The translations under genes were made by a program, and so were the position numbers. A stretch of DNA of 64,000 bases, from positions 1 through 64,000 of the forward strand of contig NZ_JAAIIJ010000021.1 of the NCBI RefSeq assembly GCF_012932445.1. The letters run 5' to 3'. The stretch is from Bifidobacterium panos (GTDB lineage: Bacteria > Actinomycetota > Actinomycetes > Actinomycetales > Bifidobacteriaceae). The notes under the pieces were generated by a model. The model was given only the letters and a program-made list of their open reading frames with translations. It ran no database searches and had not been told where the DNA came from. This document shows positions 7,294 through 14,998 of this stretch, in pieces. The stretch's first letter is position 1; each line of letters opens with the position of its first letter.

Positions 7294-9201
7294 CTACCCT
7301 TTCAGTTCGTCTTCGCTTAGCTGCGATTCGGCGATCTGCCGGTATACGGCGCAGGTGTCGAGCAACTGGCGGTGTTTGCCTTGGCCCACCACTTTGCCTC
7401 TGTCGAGCACGACGATCAGATCGGCGTTCATGATGGTGCCGATGCGCTGCGCGACGATGAGCTTGGTCGAATCCTTGGCCTCGCTGGCGAGCGCGTCGCG
7501 CACGGCGCGGTCGGTTTTGAAATCGAGCGCGGAGAAGGAGTCGTCGAAGATCAGAATCTCGGGGTGGCGATAGACCGCGCGGGCGATGGACAAGCGCTGC
7601 TTCTGCCCGCCGGACACATTCGAGCCGCCCTGCGCGATGTGCGCTTCGTAACCCTGCTCTTTCCTGTTGATGAACTCGGTGGCTTGCGCGACTTCGCAGG
7701 CCTTGCGCACCTCGTCCATCTGCCCGGCACTGAGCGTGCGTTTCGATTGCGCTTCCAGCAGCTCCTTTTCCCGTTTGCGCCCGGCGCGTGTGGAGGTGTC
7801 GGCTATCTCGATGACATCGTTATCGAGAGTATCGGATGTACCGAAAGTACCGGACGCGCCGGCTTGCTGGTCCGTTCCGCCCGACTGGTAGCCATAGCTC
7901 ACGTTGGAGGCGATGGTGCCTTTGAACAGGAACGACTGCTGGGACACGTAGCCGATTTTGCCGCGCAAGGCTTTGAGCGTATAGTCGCGCACGTCCACGC
8001 CGTCCACCAGCACCTGACCTTGCGTGGCGTCATAGAAGCGCGGCACGAGGTTGACCAGCGAGGATTTGCCGGAGCCGGTGGAACCGATGAACGCGACCGT
8101 TTCGCCGCGCTGGGCGGTGAAGCTGATGCCTTCGAGCATGGCTTCGCGCGAGTCCGGGTAGGTGAAACTCACGTCGCGGAACTCGATTTCGCCGGCCTGG
8201 CCCGGCAGCCCTTTCTCGTGGTTGCCGTCCTTGATCAGCGGCTCGGTGTCGATGACCTCCATCACGCGCTGGGCGGACACGTCGGCGCGCGGCCACAGCA
8301 CAAATACCATGCTCATCAGCAGGAAGCTCATAATCACCTGCACGGAATAGCTGGAAAACACGACCATATCGGAGAAGACGGTGAGTTTGTCCGTCATCTG
8401 GGCCGACTCAATCAGGCTGGCGCCGATCCAATAGACGGCGAGCATCAGTCCATTCATGATGGTGTTCATCAGCGGCATCATGAACGCCATCGCGCGGTTG
8501 GTGAACAGCTGGGTGTCGGTCAGGGCCTTGTTGGCCTCGCTGAACTTGGCTTCCTGATAGCCCTCGGCATTGTAGGCGCGCACCACGCGCAGGCCGGTGA
8601 GGTTTTCGCGGGCCACCAGGTTGATGTTGTCGGTCAGGCGCTGCATGGACTTGAACTTCGGCATGACCATGGCCATCAGCACGGTGATGGCCACCATCAG
8701 CACGACGACGGCGATGCCCGTGGCAAGCGTCCATTCAAAACCCTTGCCCGCGATCTTGCACACGGCCCACACCGCCATGATCGGCGATTTGACGATCATC
8801 ATCAGGCCCATCGTGATGAACATCTGGATTTGCGTGATGTCGTTGGTGGAGCGCGTGATCAGCGAGGCGGTGGAGAACCGGCTCATTTCGGCCGGCCCGA
8901 AGCTTTCGACCTTGCGAAACTCCAGTGAGCGCAGCCGCTGGCTGAACGAGGCACCCACCCGCGCTGCGATATAGCCGGTGATGATGGCGCAGGCGACCGA
9001 TCCGAGCGAGATGGCCAGCATCTTGCCGCCCGCGATCCAGATGTCGCGCATGGCGCTGCCGGGTGTCTCGACAAGCGTGGTGATGTCGGCCATGTAGTCC
9101 GGCAGAGTCAGGTCGAGCCAGATTTGCCCGACGATGCTGACCAGCGCAATCAGCATTTGCCCTATCTCCGCTTTGGATAGATATCGCATAATGCGAAGCA
9201 T
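7294..9201 (-). CDS. ABC exporter, permease-ATPase fusion with degenerate site
   Basis: This 635-residue half-transporter has six N-terminal membrane helices (to about residue 310), then an ATPase with Walker A GSTGSGKSS, signature VSGGQKQRL, and Walker B ILIFDDSFSALD. Aspartate replaces the usual catalytic glutamate after Walker B, the mark of the non-hydrolysing site of heterodimeric exporters. The ATPase also carries an unusual insert of about 50 polar residues (GGTDQQAGASG to RTLSAGQMDE) between the Q-loop and the signature. ATG 9201 follows AGAAGGAAACAC. It is first of the exporter pair and lies downstream of MarR. Confidence 0.88.
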   Translation of the reverse strand: MLRIMRYLSKAEIGQMLIALVSIVGQIWLDLTLPDYMADITTLVETPGSAMRDIWIAGGKMLAISLGSVACAIITGYIAARVGASFSQRLRSLEFRKVESFGPAEMSRFSTASLITRSTNDITQIQMFITMGLMMIVKSPIMAVWAVCKIAGKGFEWTLATGIAVVVLMVAITVLMAMVMPKFKSMQRLTDNINLVARENLTGLRVVRAYNAEGYQEAKFSEANKALTDTQLFTNRAMAFMMPLMNTIMNGLMLAVYWIGASLIESAQMTDKLTVFSDMVVFSSYSVQVIMSFLLMSMVFVLWPRADVSAQRVMEVIDTEPLIKDGNHEKGLPGQAGEIEFRDVSFTYPDSREAMLEGISFTAQRGETVAFIGSTGSGKSSLVNLVPRFYDATQGQVLVDGVDVRDYTLKALRGKIGYVSQQSFLFKGTIASNVSYGYQSGGTDQQAGASGTFGTSDTLDNDVIEIADTSTRAGRKREKELLEAQSKRTLSAGQMDEVRKACEVAQATEFINRKEQGYEAHIAQGGSNVSGGQKQRLSIARAVYRHPEILIFDDSFSALDFKTDRAVRDALASEAKDSTKLIVAQRIGTIMNADLIVVLDRGKVVGQGKHRQLLDTCAVYRQIAESQLSEDELKG

Positions 9202-9250
9202 GTGTTTCCTTCTGTTCTTGTAGTTCCTGCTGGTATGGTCTGTGGTTGCC

Positions 9251-9300
9251 TACAGATTGCTCACAGATTGCTTACAGTATTAAATCACTTATACTGTAAG
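9251..9300. promoter_or_regulatory. Inverted repeat CTTACAGTAT/ATACTGTAAG plus ACAGATTGCT repeats
   Basis: Perfect 10-base arms at 9271-9280 and 9291-9300 are separated by ten AT-rich bases. Two ACAGATTGCT copies lie immediately on the exporter side. The element sits between the MarR stop and the exporter start and lacks a T-run, so an operator or promoter element is more likely than a terminator. MarR binding is inferred. Confidence 0.5.
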
Positions 9301-9305
9301 TTATT

Positions 9306-9788
9306 TTAAACTTCATCCTGAGCGAACGCCGCGCGGACTTCCTCGGGGGTGGGCCGCGGTTTGCCGGGCATACATAGGCTCATGTATGTGGTGAATTCGA
9401 TGGACAGATCGACGAATTCGCGGGTGCGCCGCTCTCCCATCTGCGAAAAAATCCAGCACACCGCCTCACGCATCTCGTCACGCTGCTTCCGCGCGCGACG
9501 CTCCCCCGCTTGGGTCAGGCTGACATGCACGATGCGCCGGTCGGCAGGATCGGCCTCACGCACAATCTGCCCCTTCTTTTCCAAGACGGACAACAGCGTG
9601 GAGATGCGCCCGGTGGTGGCTTTCATCGCCTGCGCCAGCTGGGAAGGCGTTTGCGGGCCTTTGCGCGACAGTTCCTGGACGACGAACGGCTCACCCTTCG
9701 TGCCGCGTGATATCTCCTGCTGCATACGGGATCGCTTGTCCCAGATGTTGCTCATCAACTCGTCGAACATTTCCCGTTCAAATCCCAT
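9306..9788 (-). CDS. MarR-family transcriptional regulator
   Basis: This 160-residue winged-helix regulator has the MarR core in order: LSRKGPQTPSQLAQAMKATT (helices 2-3), GRISTLLSVLEKKG (recognition helix), the wing with DPADRRIVHVSLT, and C-terminal dimerisation helices. Start ATG 9788 is preferred over longer in-frame starts up to 9923 because it follows GAAAGGCGG and matches the usual family length. It is the first gene of a same-strand unit with the heterodimeric ABC exporter, so it probably represses exporter expression until a drug, bile salt or phenolic ligand binds. Confidence 0.85.
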   Translation of the reverse strand: MGFEREMFDELMSNIWDKRSRMQQEISRGTKGEPFVVQELSRKGPQTPSQLAQAMKATTGRISTLLSVLEKKGQIVREADPADRRIVHVSLTQAGERRARKQRDEMREAVCWIFSQMGERRTREFVDLSIEFTTYMSLCMPGKPRPTPEEVRAAFAQDEV

Positions 9789-9820
9789 GCGGCCGCCTTT
9801 CAGACCCTTCGACCAATCAA

Positions 9821-9833
9821 GATATCTTATATC
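9821..9833. promoter_or_regulatory. Possible MarR autoregulatory operator GATAT-N3-ATATC
   Basis: A short palindrome lies about 35 bases upstream of the MarR start, in an AT-rich stretch that would hold the minus-strand promoter. The site is short and its assignment is positional only. Confidence 0.3.
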
Positions 9834-9896
9834 ATAAACAATTAATTCCCCACACCAGCCACTCGCCACGAGCCCCCATCGCCTCGTCACCATGTG

Positions 9897-9965
9897 CCAA
9901 CTACTGTAGTGAAAATTGGCCAACTGCTGTAGTGAAAATTGGCCAACTACTGTAGTAAAAAGTGC
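9897..9965. repeat. 23-bp direct repeats, CCAACT(A/G)CTGTAGTGAAAA type, 3 units
   Basis: Three units start at 9897, 9920 and 9943. They match the five-unit array (11614-11728) that precedes the WCGKT-type ATPase gene at 11766. Here no such gene follows. Instead the array is followed by the leader of that gene (similarity to about 9993) and then by the 3' end of a different ATPase gene, so the array looks like the promoter of a deleted copy. Confidence 0.8.
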
Positions 9966-10018
9966 TAAAACACTGAAATTGCAACGATTTTTCCATCACC
10001 GGCACTGGTGCCGATTCT

Positions 10019-11341
10019 CTACTCGTCGTATTGCAATTGCGACATCATGTAAACGGGCAGGTAATCAATGCTGTCACCCACCTGCACATTCGTTTCCGCC
10101 AACACGATGCCACGATCCATGCCATAGTTCGCAATGGACAGGGCCTTGCTCATTGCGCTGTGGCGCTTATACGACTTGCCGGACTTGACCTCAATCGGGG
10201 TAACCCTCCCCCGAGGATGCTCGACGACGAAGTCCAGCTCGCCGATGGCGTTGTTCTTGAAGTAATAGGACGAGAACCCGTGCGCCGCAAGTTCCTGCGC
10301 AACAACATTCTCGTACAACGCGCCATAGTTGATGTCCGTGCGGTCGTTGAGCAAATCACGCGCCACATCCATGCCGCACATGCAGGTCAGCAACCCCACG
10401 TCGTTCAGGAACAACTTGAACAGACGCGATTTCATCGACATCATCAGCGGGTAACGCGGCTCGTCGACGTTATATACCGGCAAAGCCACGCCCGCATCGA
10501 CGAGCCAGAGAAAGCCGTCTTCGCTGCGATCCATTCGCGCCCCTTTGCCCAGGCTGGTGACACGGAACCGCTTGTTCTGCTGATTGAGTTCGCTGGGCAG
10601 CAGATCGAAGATGCGCCGAATCATGCGCGCTTGGGTGACGGAATCCGCATATTTCGAGATATCTTCCCGATATCGATTGATGATGGCGCGCTGGCGATTG
10701 CGAAGCGCCTGTATGTTGTGTTGTTCGAGAAACACATTTACGGGATCCGGCATACCGCCCGTCAGCAGGTAATCATGGAACAGATCCGTCATTCGGCGAT
10801 GGACGGCCTCGTTGACCGCGCGACGCTCCTGGTAGGCGTTACGCACCTCTTCGATGACATTCGAAGGCACGCCCGCCGCCCAACAGTATTCCTCAAAATC
10901 CAGAGGATACATCGTGAATGAATCAAGATAACCGACCGGCACTGACTCAATCGACGTGATTTCAACCCCCAGCAACGAACCGGAAAGCACGAAATCGTAC
11001 TCGGGATAGCGCTCAACAAGAAATTTCACCTTCGTCACCACATCGGAACAGGCTTGAATCTCATCAAGGAACACCAGCGTCTCGCCGGGAACCAGCTCAT
11101 CGTTGGAGTAGGCGGAGATCGCCAGGAACAGATCATCGGCCGTATTCGTTGCGTCCACGGCCGCGCGAGCCTGGGGCGAATCAATGAAGTCGATCCGCGC
11201 CATGTGGCGGTAGTGGGTTCGCCCGAACTCCCCAATCAGAGTTGACTTGCCGACTTGTCTCGCCCCGTCGACCAGCATGGCTTGCTTGCCTTTGTGGCTC
11301 TTCCAGAATTCGAGTTTTTGCATCGCCTTGCGTTTCAGCAT
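10019..11341 (-). CDS. AAA/DUF4143 ATPase, GARQVGK subfamily
   Basis: This is a 440-residue cytosolic protein. Walker A GARQVGKST lies near residues 26-34, Walker B LVFLDEIQ near 91-98, and sensor motif VLSGSLLGVE near 125. A DUF4143 half includes NYGALYENVVAQEL and ends in a PD-(D/E)xK-like ELDFVVE...PIEVKSG. Family members have no agreed biochemical function; the fold suggests an ATPase joined to a nuclease-like domain. The gene is preceded (minus direction) by four 33-bp repeats at 11388-11505. It converges on the leader of a deleted WCGKT-type gene. Start ATG 11341 follows GGGGGCTGTC. Confidence 0.85.
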   Translation of the reverse strand: MLKRKAMQKLEFWKSHKGKQAMLVDGARQVGKSTLIGEFGRTHYRHMARIDFIDSPQARAAVDATNTADDLFLAISAYSNDELVPGETLVFLDEIQACSDVVTKVKFLVERYPEYDFVLSGSLLGVEITSIESVPVGYLDSFTMYPLDFEEYCWAAGVPSNVIEEVRNAYQERRAVNEAVHRRMTDLFHDYLLTGGMPDPVNVFLEQHNIQALRNRQRAIINRYREDISKYADSVTQARMIRRIFDLLPSELNQQNKRFRVTSLGKGARMDRSEDGFLWLVDAGVALPVYNVDEPRYPLMMSMKSRLFKLFLNDVGLLTCMCGMDVARDLLNDRTDINYGALYENVVAQELAAHGFSSYYFKNNAIGELDFVVEHPRGRVTPIEVKSGKSYKRHSAMSKALSIANYGMDRGIVLAETNVQVGDSIDYLPVYMMSQLQYDE

Positions 11342-11387
11342 GACAGCCCCCTGAAAATCGTTGCAATAAAGCCGTTTATTCTCTGTC

Positions 11388-11505
11388 TTGTAACATTATA
11401 GAGCCGTTTTAAGGCTCTTTTGTAACATTATAGAGCCGGTTTTGCTGGCAATTTGTAACATTATAGAGCTGGTTTTAGGGGTGATTTGTCACATTATAGA
11501 ACCCG
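11388..11505. repeat. 33-bp repeats with TTGTAACATTATAGAGCC core, 4 units
   Basis: Units begin at 11388, 11420, 11453 and 11486 (spacing 32, 33, 33). Each begins TTGT(A/C)ACATTATAGA, and the rest diverges. The array lies 47 bases upstream of the minus-strand ATPase start and probably overlaps its promoter. A second, related array lies at 13045-13165. Confidence 0.85.
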
Positions 11506-11533
11506 AGGAGCCTATGGAACCCATGAACCCCAT

Positions 11534-11613
11534 AAGGCCGTCGGAACCGCTCAGCGCTTGGAGCGCTCGCACCAATCACTCGTCGCGAGTCACCATCGCC
11601 TCGTCACCATGTG
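11534..11613. other. Junction carrying copies of permease 3' end and MarR upstream DNA
   Basis: 11534-11570 repeats the 3' end of the amino-acid permease gene (13192-13228), including its last codons and stop. 11571-11613 repeats the sequence upstream of marR (9854-9896). The two pieces meet head to tail here, which is the signature of a tandem duplication of the whole interval between marR and the permease. Confidence 0.8.
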
Positions 11614-11728
11614 CCAACTACCGTAGTGAAAATTGGCCAACTGCTGTAGTAAAATGTTGCCAACTGCTATAGTAAAAATTGGCCAACTACCGTAGTGAAA
11701 ACTGGCCAACTGCTGTAGTGAAAGTGCG
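11614..11728. repeat. 23-bp direct repeats, CCAACTxCxxTAGTxAAAA type, 5 units
   Basis: Five head-to-tail units start at 11614, 11637, 11660, 11683 and 11706, ending 37 bases before the start codon of the downstream ATPase gene. Each unit contains CCAACT(A/G)C(C/T)(G/A)TAGT(G/A)AAA. With no unique spacers, this is an iteron-like or operator array. Confidence 0.88.
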
Positions 11729-11765
11729 AAAAACACTGAAATAGCAACGATTTTGGAGCGTCAAG

Positions 11766-13037
11766 ATGAAACGATATATGAGCAGAATTTATGATCAGGT
11801 TTTGCGCGATCGTCTCGACGCAACAGGAGCCATTCTTATCGAGGGAGCGAAGTGGTGCGGCAAGACGTCCACCGCCGAGCAGCTGGCGCATAGTGCCGTG
11901 TACATGCAAGACCCGAAAACCCGAGCCCAAAATCTGCAGCTGGCCGAGCTGAACCCCAGCCTGCTGCTACAGGGCGGCGTTCCCCGGCTCATCGACGAAT
12001 GGCAGGACGCCCCCAGCATCTGGGATGCCGTGCGCTTCGAAGTCGATCACCGGGACGAGTTTGGCCAATTCATCCTCACCGGCTCCAGCGTGCCAATCGA
12101 CCTTGACGCGCTCAAGCACACGGGAACCGGGCGCATCGCACGAATGAAGATGCGAACCATGTCCCTGCTGGAGTCCGAAGAATCGACAGGATCCGTCTCG
12201 CTTCGCAGCCTTTTTCAAGGGGACAAACCAGCCGCCCGGGCGCAGGAAGGCGACCTGCGCGATCTGGCGTTCCTCACCTGCCGTGGAGGTTGGCCCCGGG
12301 CGATAGGCCGCACGGAACGAGTCGCGCTGCGCCAGGCGATCGATTACGTCGACGCCGTGGTGGAAATCGACGTCTCGCGGGTCGACGACATCAAACGAAA
12401 CCCTTCCCATACGCGCATGTTGCTGCGTTCCTACGCGCGCATGATCTCGTCGCAGGGGACGCTTGCCAGCATGCAGCAGGACCTGCGCGCCGCGGGCGTG
12501 GACATGTCGCAATCCACATTTCTCGAATACGTCGAGGCGCTGCGCAAGTTGTTCGTCATCGAAGACCTTGCGGCTTGGAACCCGAACCTGCGCTCGAAAA
12601 CCGCCATACGCACTTCTGCGACAAGGCACTTCTGCGACCCGTCGATTGCCGCCGTCGCGCTGCAGACCGGGCCGGAGGAGCTGCTGAATGACTTGGAGAC
12701 GTTCGGCTTGCTGTTTGAGAGCATGTGCATCCGCGATCTGCGCGTCTATGCCGACGCATTGGACGGTTCGGTGTTCCATTACCGCGACAAATCCGGGCTG
12801 GAGAGCGACGCGGTCATTCACCTGCGCAACGGCGACTATGGTCTCGTCGAAATCAAGTTGGGGGGCGACCGTCTCATCGAAGAGGGCGCGGCCACCCTCA
12901 AAACCCTTGCCGCCAAAATCGATACCACGAAGATGCACGAGCCGGCGTTTCTGATGGTACTTACGGGAACCGGCGATTACAGTTACCTGCGCGAGGATGG
13001 GGTGTTAGCGGTACCGATTCGAGCCTTGGGAGCGTGA
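11766..13037 (+). CDS. AAA/DUF4143 ATPase, WCGKT subfamily
   Basis: This 423-residue protein has Walker A GAKWCGKTST near residues 24-33, Walker B PRLIDEWQDAP near 75-85, sensor QFILTGSSVP near 100, and a DUF4143 half. It ends in a nuclease-like pair ESDAVIH...LVEIKLGGD. The W-C pair inside the P-loop defines the subfamily shared with the gene at 36314-37615. ATG 11766 follows GGAGCGTCAAG. It is preceded by five 23-bp repeats. Downstream are four 33-bp repeats that belong to the other ATPase type, but no such gene, consistent with loss of a convergent partner. The molecular role is unknown. Confidence 0.85.
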   Translation: MKRYMSRIYDQVLRDRLDATGAILIEGAKWCGKTSTAEQLAHSAVYMQDPKTRAQNLQLAELNPSLLLQGGVPRLIDEWQDAPSIWDAVRFEVDHRDEFGQFILTGSSVPIDLDALKHTGTGRIARMKMRTMSLLESEESTGSVSLRSLFQGDKPAARAQEGDLRDLAFLTCRGGWPRAIGRTERVALRQAIDYVDAVVEIDVSRVDDIKRNPSHTRMLLRSYARMISSQGTLASMQQDLRAAGVDMSQSTFLEYVEALRKLFVIEDLAAWNPNLRSKTAIRTSATRHFCDPSIAAVALQTGPEELLNDLETFGLLFESMCIRDLRVYADALDGSVFHYRDKSGLESDAVIHLRNGDYGLVEIKLGGDRLIEEGAATLKTLAAKIDTTKMHEPAFLMVLTGTGDYSYLREDGVLAVPIRALGA

Positions 13038-13044
13038 GTTGGCG

Positions 13045-13165
13045 AAAATGGCTTTATAGAGCCGTTTTAGAGGTGTTTTGTAACATTATAGAGCCAGTTT
13101 TGCTGGCAATTTGTAACATTATAGAGCCTATTTCAGGGGTGATTTGTCACATTATAGAACCCTTG
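13045..13165. repeat. 33-bp repeats with TTGTAACATTATAGAGCC core, second array
   Basis: Units begin near 13045 (degenerate), 13078, 13111 and 13144. They match the array at 11388-11505 over most of its length, including the diverged inter-core sequence. The array has no ATPase start next to it: the gene it should serve is missing and only the WCGKT-type gene's 3' end lies nearby. Confidence 0.85.
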
Positions 13166-13208
13166 GAACCCATAGAACCCAAGGAACCCACAAGGCCGTC
13201 GGAACCGC

Positions 13209-14735
13209 TCAGCGCTTGGAGCGCTCGCGCAACACACAGTAGCCACCGAAAGCCAGCAGCCAGACCAGGCCGGCGATGGCGGGCAAGCGCGTGTCGGTGG
13301 AGAGGAACAGCGTGCCATAGACGAACACGAAGAACGCAACGGCAATCCAGTCGGTCACTTTCCAAGCGGGCATCAGGAAACCGTCGGGGATGAAATCGTC
13401 CGAAACGCGGTAGCGGCGGTGCGCCAGCATGGTCAGCACATAGATGAAAATCACCACGGCGCTGGCGGCGGACGAGAACAGCACGAACGCGCTGGAGATG
13501 CCCGGCAGCATATTGATGATCGGCGAAAGCACGATCATGCAGCCGGAAGCGATGATGGCCCGCGCCGGCACCTTGCGCGACGAAACGACGCCCAGCTTGC
13601 CCAGCGCCGGCACGTTGGAATCATGCGCCAACTGATACAAATGGCGCCCGGAGGAATACAGCAGCGAGTTCAGCGACGAGGCGGCCGCGGTGATCACCAC
13701 GAAGAACACCAGCGCGGCGGCCCAGTCAAGGCCGGCGTATTTGAACACCATGATGAACGGCGAGGGGTAGGAGCCATCCTTGTTCGGCTTGAAATTGCGC
13801 CACGGCACGATGGCCATGATGGCCACCAGCGCGCCCACATAGAAGATGAGAATACGCATGATGATCTCGTTGACGGCCTTCGGCAACACCTTGCGCGGGT
13901 TCTGCGTCTCGGAGACGGTGACGCCCACGAACTCGATGAGCAGATAGGCGAAAAACACCATCTGGAAACTCATGAAGAAGTTCAGCCAGCCGTTCGGCGC
14001 GATGGCGAAGTCGCTGAAGAGATTGGAAAGGCTCACGCCGGCGCCCGGCACCGTGCCGTCCACCCCCTCGATGGTGGAGGCCGGGTAATGGAACCCGATC
14101 ACCAGCATCACCACGGCGGTGGCGATCAGCCCCACAATCAGCGTGATTTTGATCATCGAGAACCAGAACTCCGCCTCACCGAACACCTTGACGGCGATGA
14201 GATTGATGGCGCTTAAGACCACCAGGAAGCACAGTTCGATAAGCCATTTCCAGCTCTGCAGCTCGATGCCGAGCATGCCGAAGAACGTGACGAAATAGGT
14301 ACTGACGGCCGTGATTTCGGTCATGCCCGTCAGGATGAGCACGATCCAATACGTCCAGCCGGCGAACTTGCCCCAGCCGTGGCCGAGGTAGCGGTCGATG
14401 AAGTTGATGAAGGTGTGCTGGCTCGGGTCGCGGTACATCATCTCGCCGATGGCGCGCATGAGCAGGAACATGATCACGCCGACGCCGATATACACGAAGA
14501 TGATGGACGGGCCGGTCAGCGCGATCGATTTGCCGGAGCCGAGGAACAGGCCGGTGCCGATGGTGCCGCCGATGGCGATGAACTGCACGTGCCGGTTGTT
14601 CAGGCCGCGCGCCATGCTGTTGCCTTCATCGAGGCTTTCGACGGATTTCAGGCTGGGTTGGCCGGCAGGCTGGCTCGCCTCTTGGTGGCCCGTCTGCGCG
14701 GTTCGGCTGCTGCGTGTTGCTTCTTCTGGCTGCAT
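13209..14735 (-). CDS. Amino-acid permease, APC family (CycA-like)
   Basis: This roughly 508-residue transporter has 12 predicted membrane helices. After a long polar N-terminus it has LNNRHVQFIAIGGTIGTGLF, the signature of the amino-acid transporter subfamily of the APC superfamily, and VKVFGEAEFWFSMIKI in helix 5-6. The pattern GWTYWIVLILTGMTEI is closest to CycA-type D-alanine/D-serine/glycine permeases, but substrate assignment is tentative. Start is uncertain: ATG 14735 has only a distant GGAG, and a TTG lies nine codons upstream. It is divergent from a second APC permease. Its 3' end is duplicated at 11534-11570. Confidence 0.82.
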   Translation of the reverse strand: MQPEEATRSSRTAQTGHQEASQPAGQPSLKSVESLDEGNSMARGLNNRHVQFIAIGGTIGTGLFLGSGKSIALTGPSIIFVYIGVGVIMFLLMRAIGEMMYRDPSQHTFINFIDRYLGHGWGKFAGWTYWIVLILTGMTEITAVSTYFVTFFGMLGIELQSWKWLIELCFLVVLSAINLIAVKVFGEAEFWFSMIKITLIVGLIATAVVMLVIGFHYPASTIEGVDGTVPGAGVSLSNLFSDFAIAPNGWLNFFMSFQMVFFAYLLIEFVGVTVSETQNPRKVLPKAVNEIIMRILIFYVGALVAIMAIVPWRNFKPNKDGSYPSPFIMVFKYAGLDWAAALVFFVVITAAASSLNSLLYSSGRHLYQLAHDSNVPALGKLGVVSSRKVPARAIIASGCMIVLSPIINMLPGISSAFVLFSSAASAVVIFIYVLTMLAHRRYRVSDDFIPDGFLMPAWKVTDWIAVAFFVFVYGTLFLSTDTRLPAIAGLVWLLAFGGYCVLRERSKR

Positions 14736-14998
14736 AATGTGAGCTACATTACTCCGCCGCAAGAAAACGGCCCGTTACATGGCCAGTCGTGAAGCTCCAC
14801 ATTCGCCGCGCGCGCACTACCCGAGCGCCACCCGAGCGCCATCTGAGCATCACCCACGCACCACCCGCCAAGGCAACCCACCGCGCATGGCACGCGCCGC
14901 CATACCCCGCCAACCGCGCGTAGCCCCCCGCTCTTACAATGGCAACGGATTCACCCAAAATCGCCTAAAAGCAAAGAAAAGCAGAGAGAACAGAACAC

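Noticed and set aside
7372..8928. 518-codon frame opposite the ABC exporter gene
   Set aside because: Its histidine/glycine/aspartate-rich composition is typical of antisense frames in GC-rich genes, and the exporter on the other strand has all ATPase motifs.
11388..11505. CRISPR array (33-base period)
   Set aside because: Only four units, with a continuous gradual divergence rather than repeats and unrelated spacers, and the arrangement is tied to the ATPase promoter.
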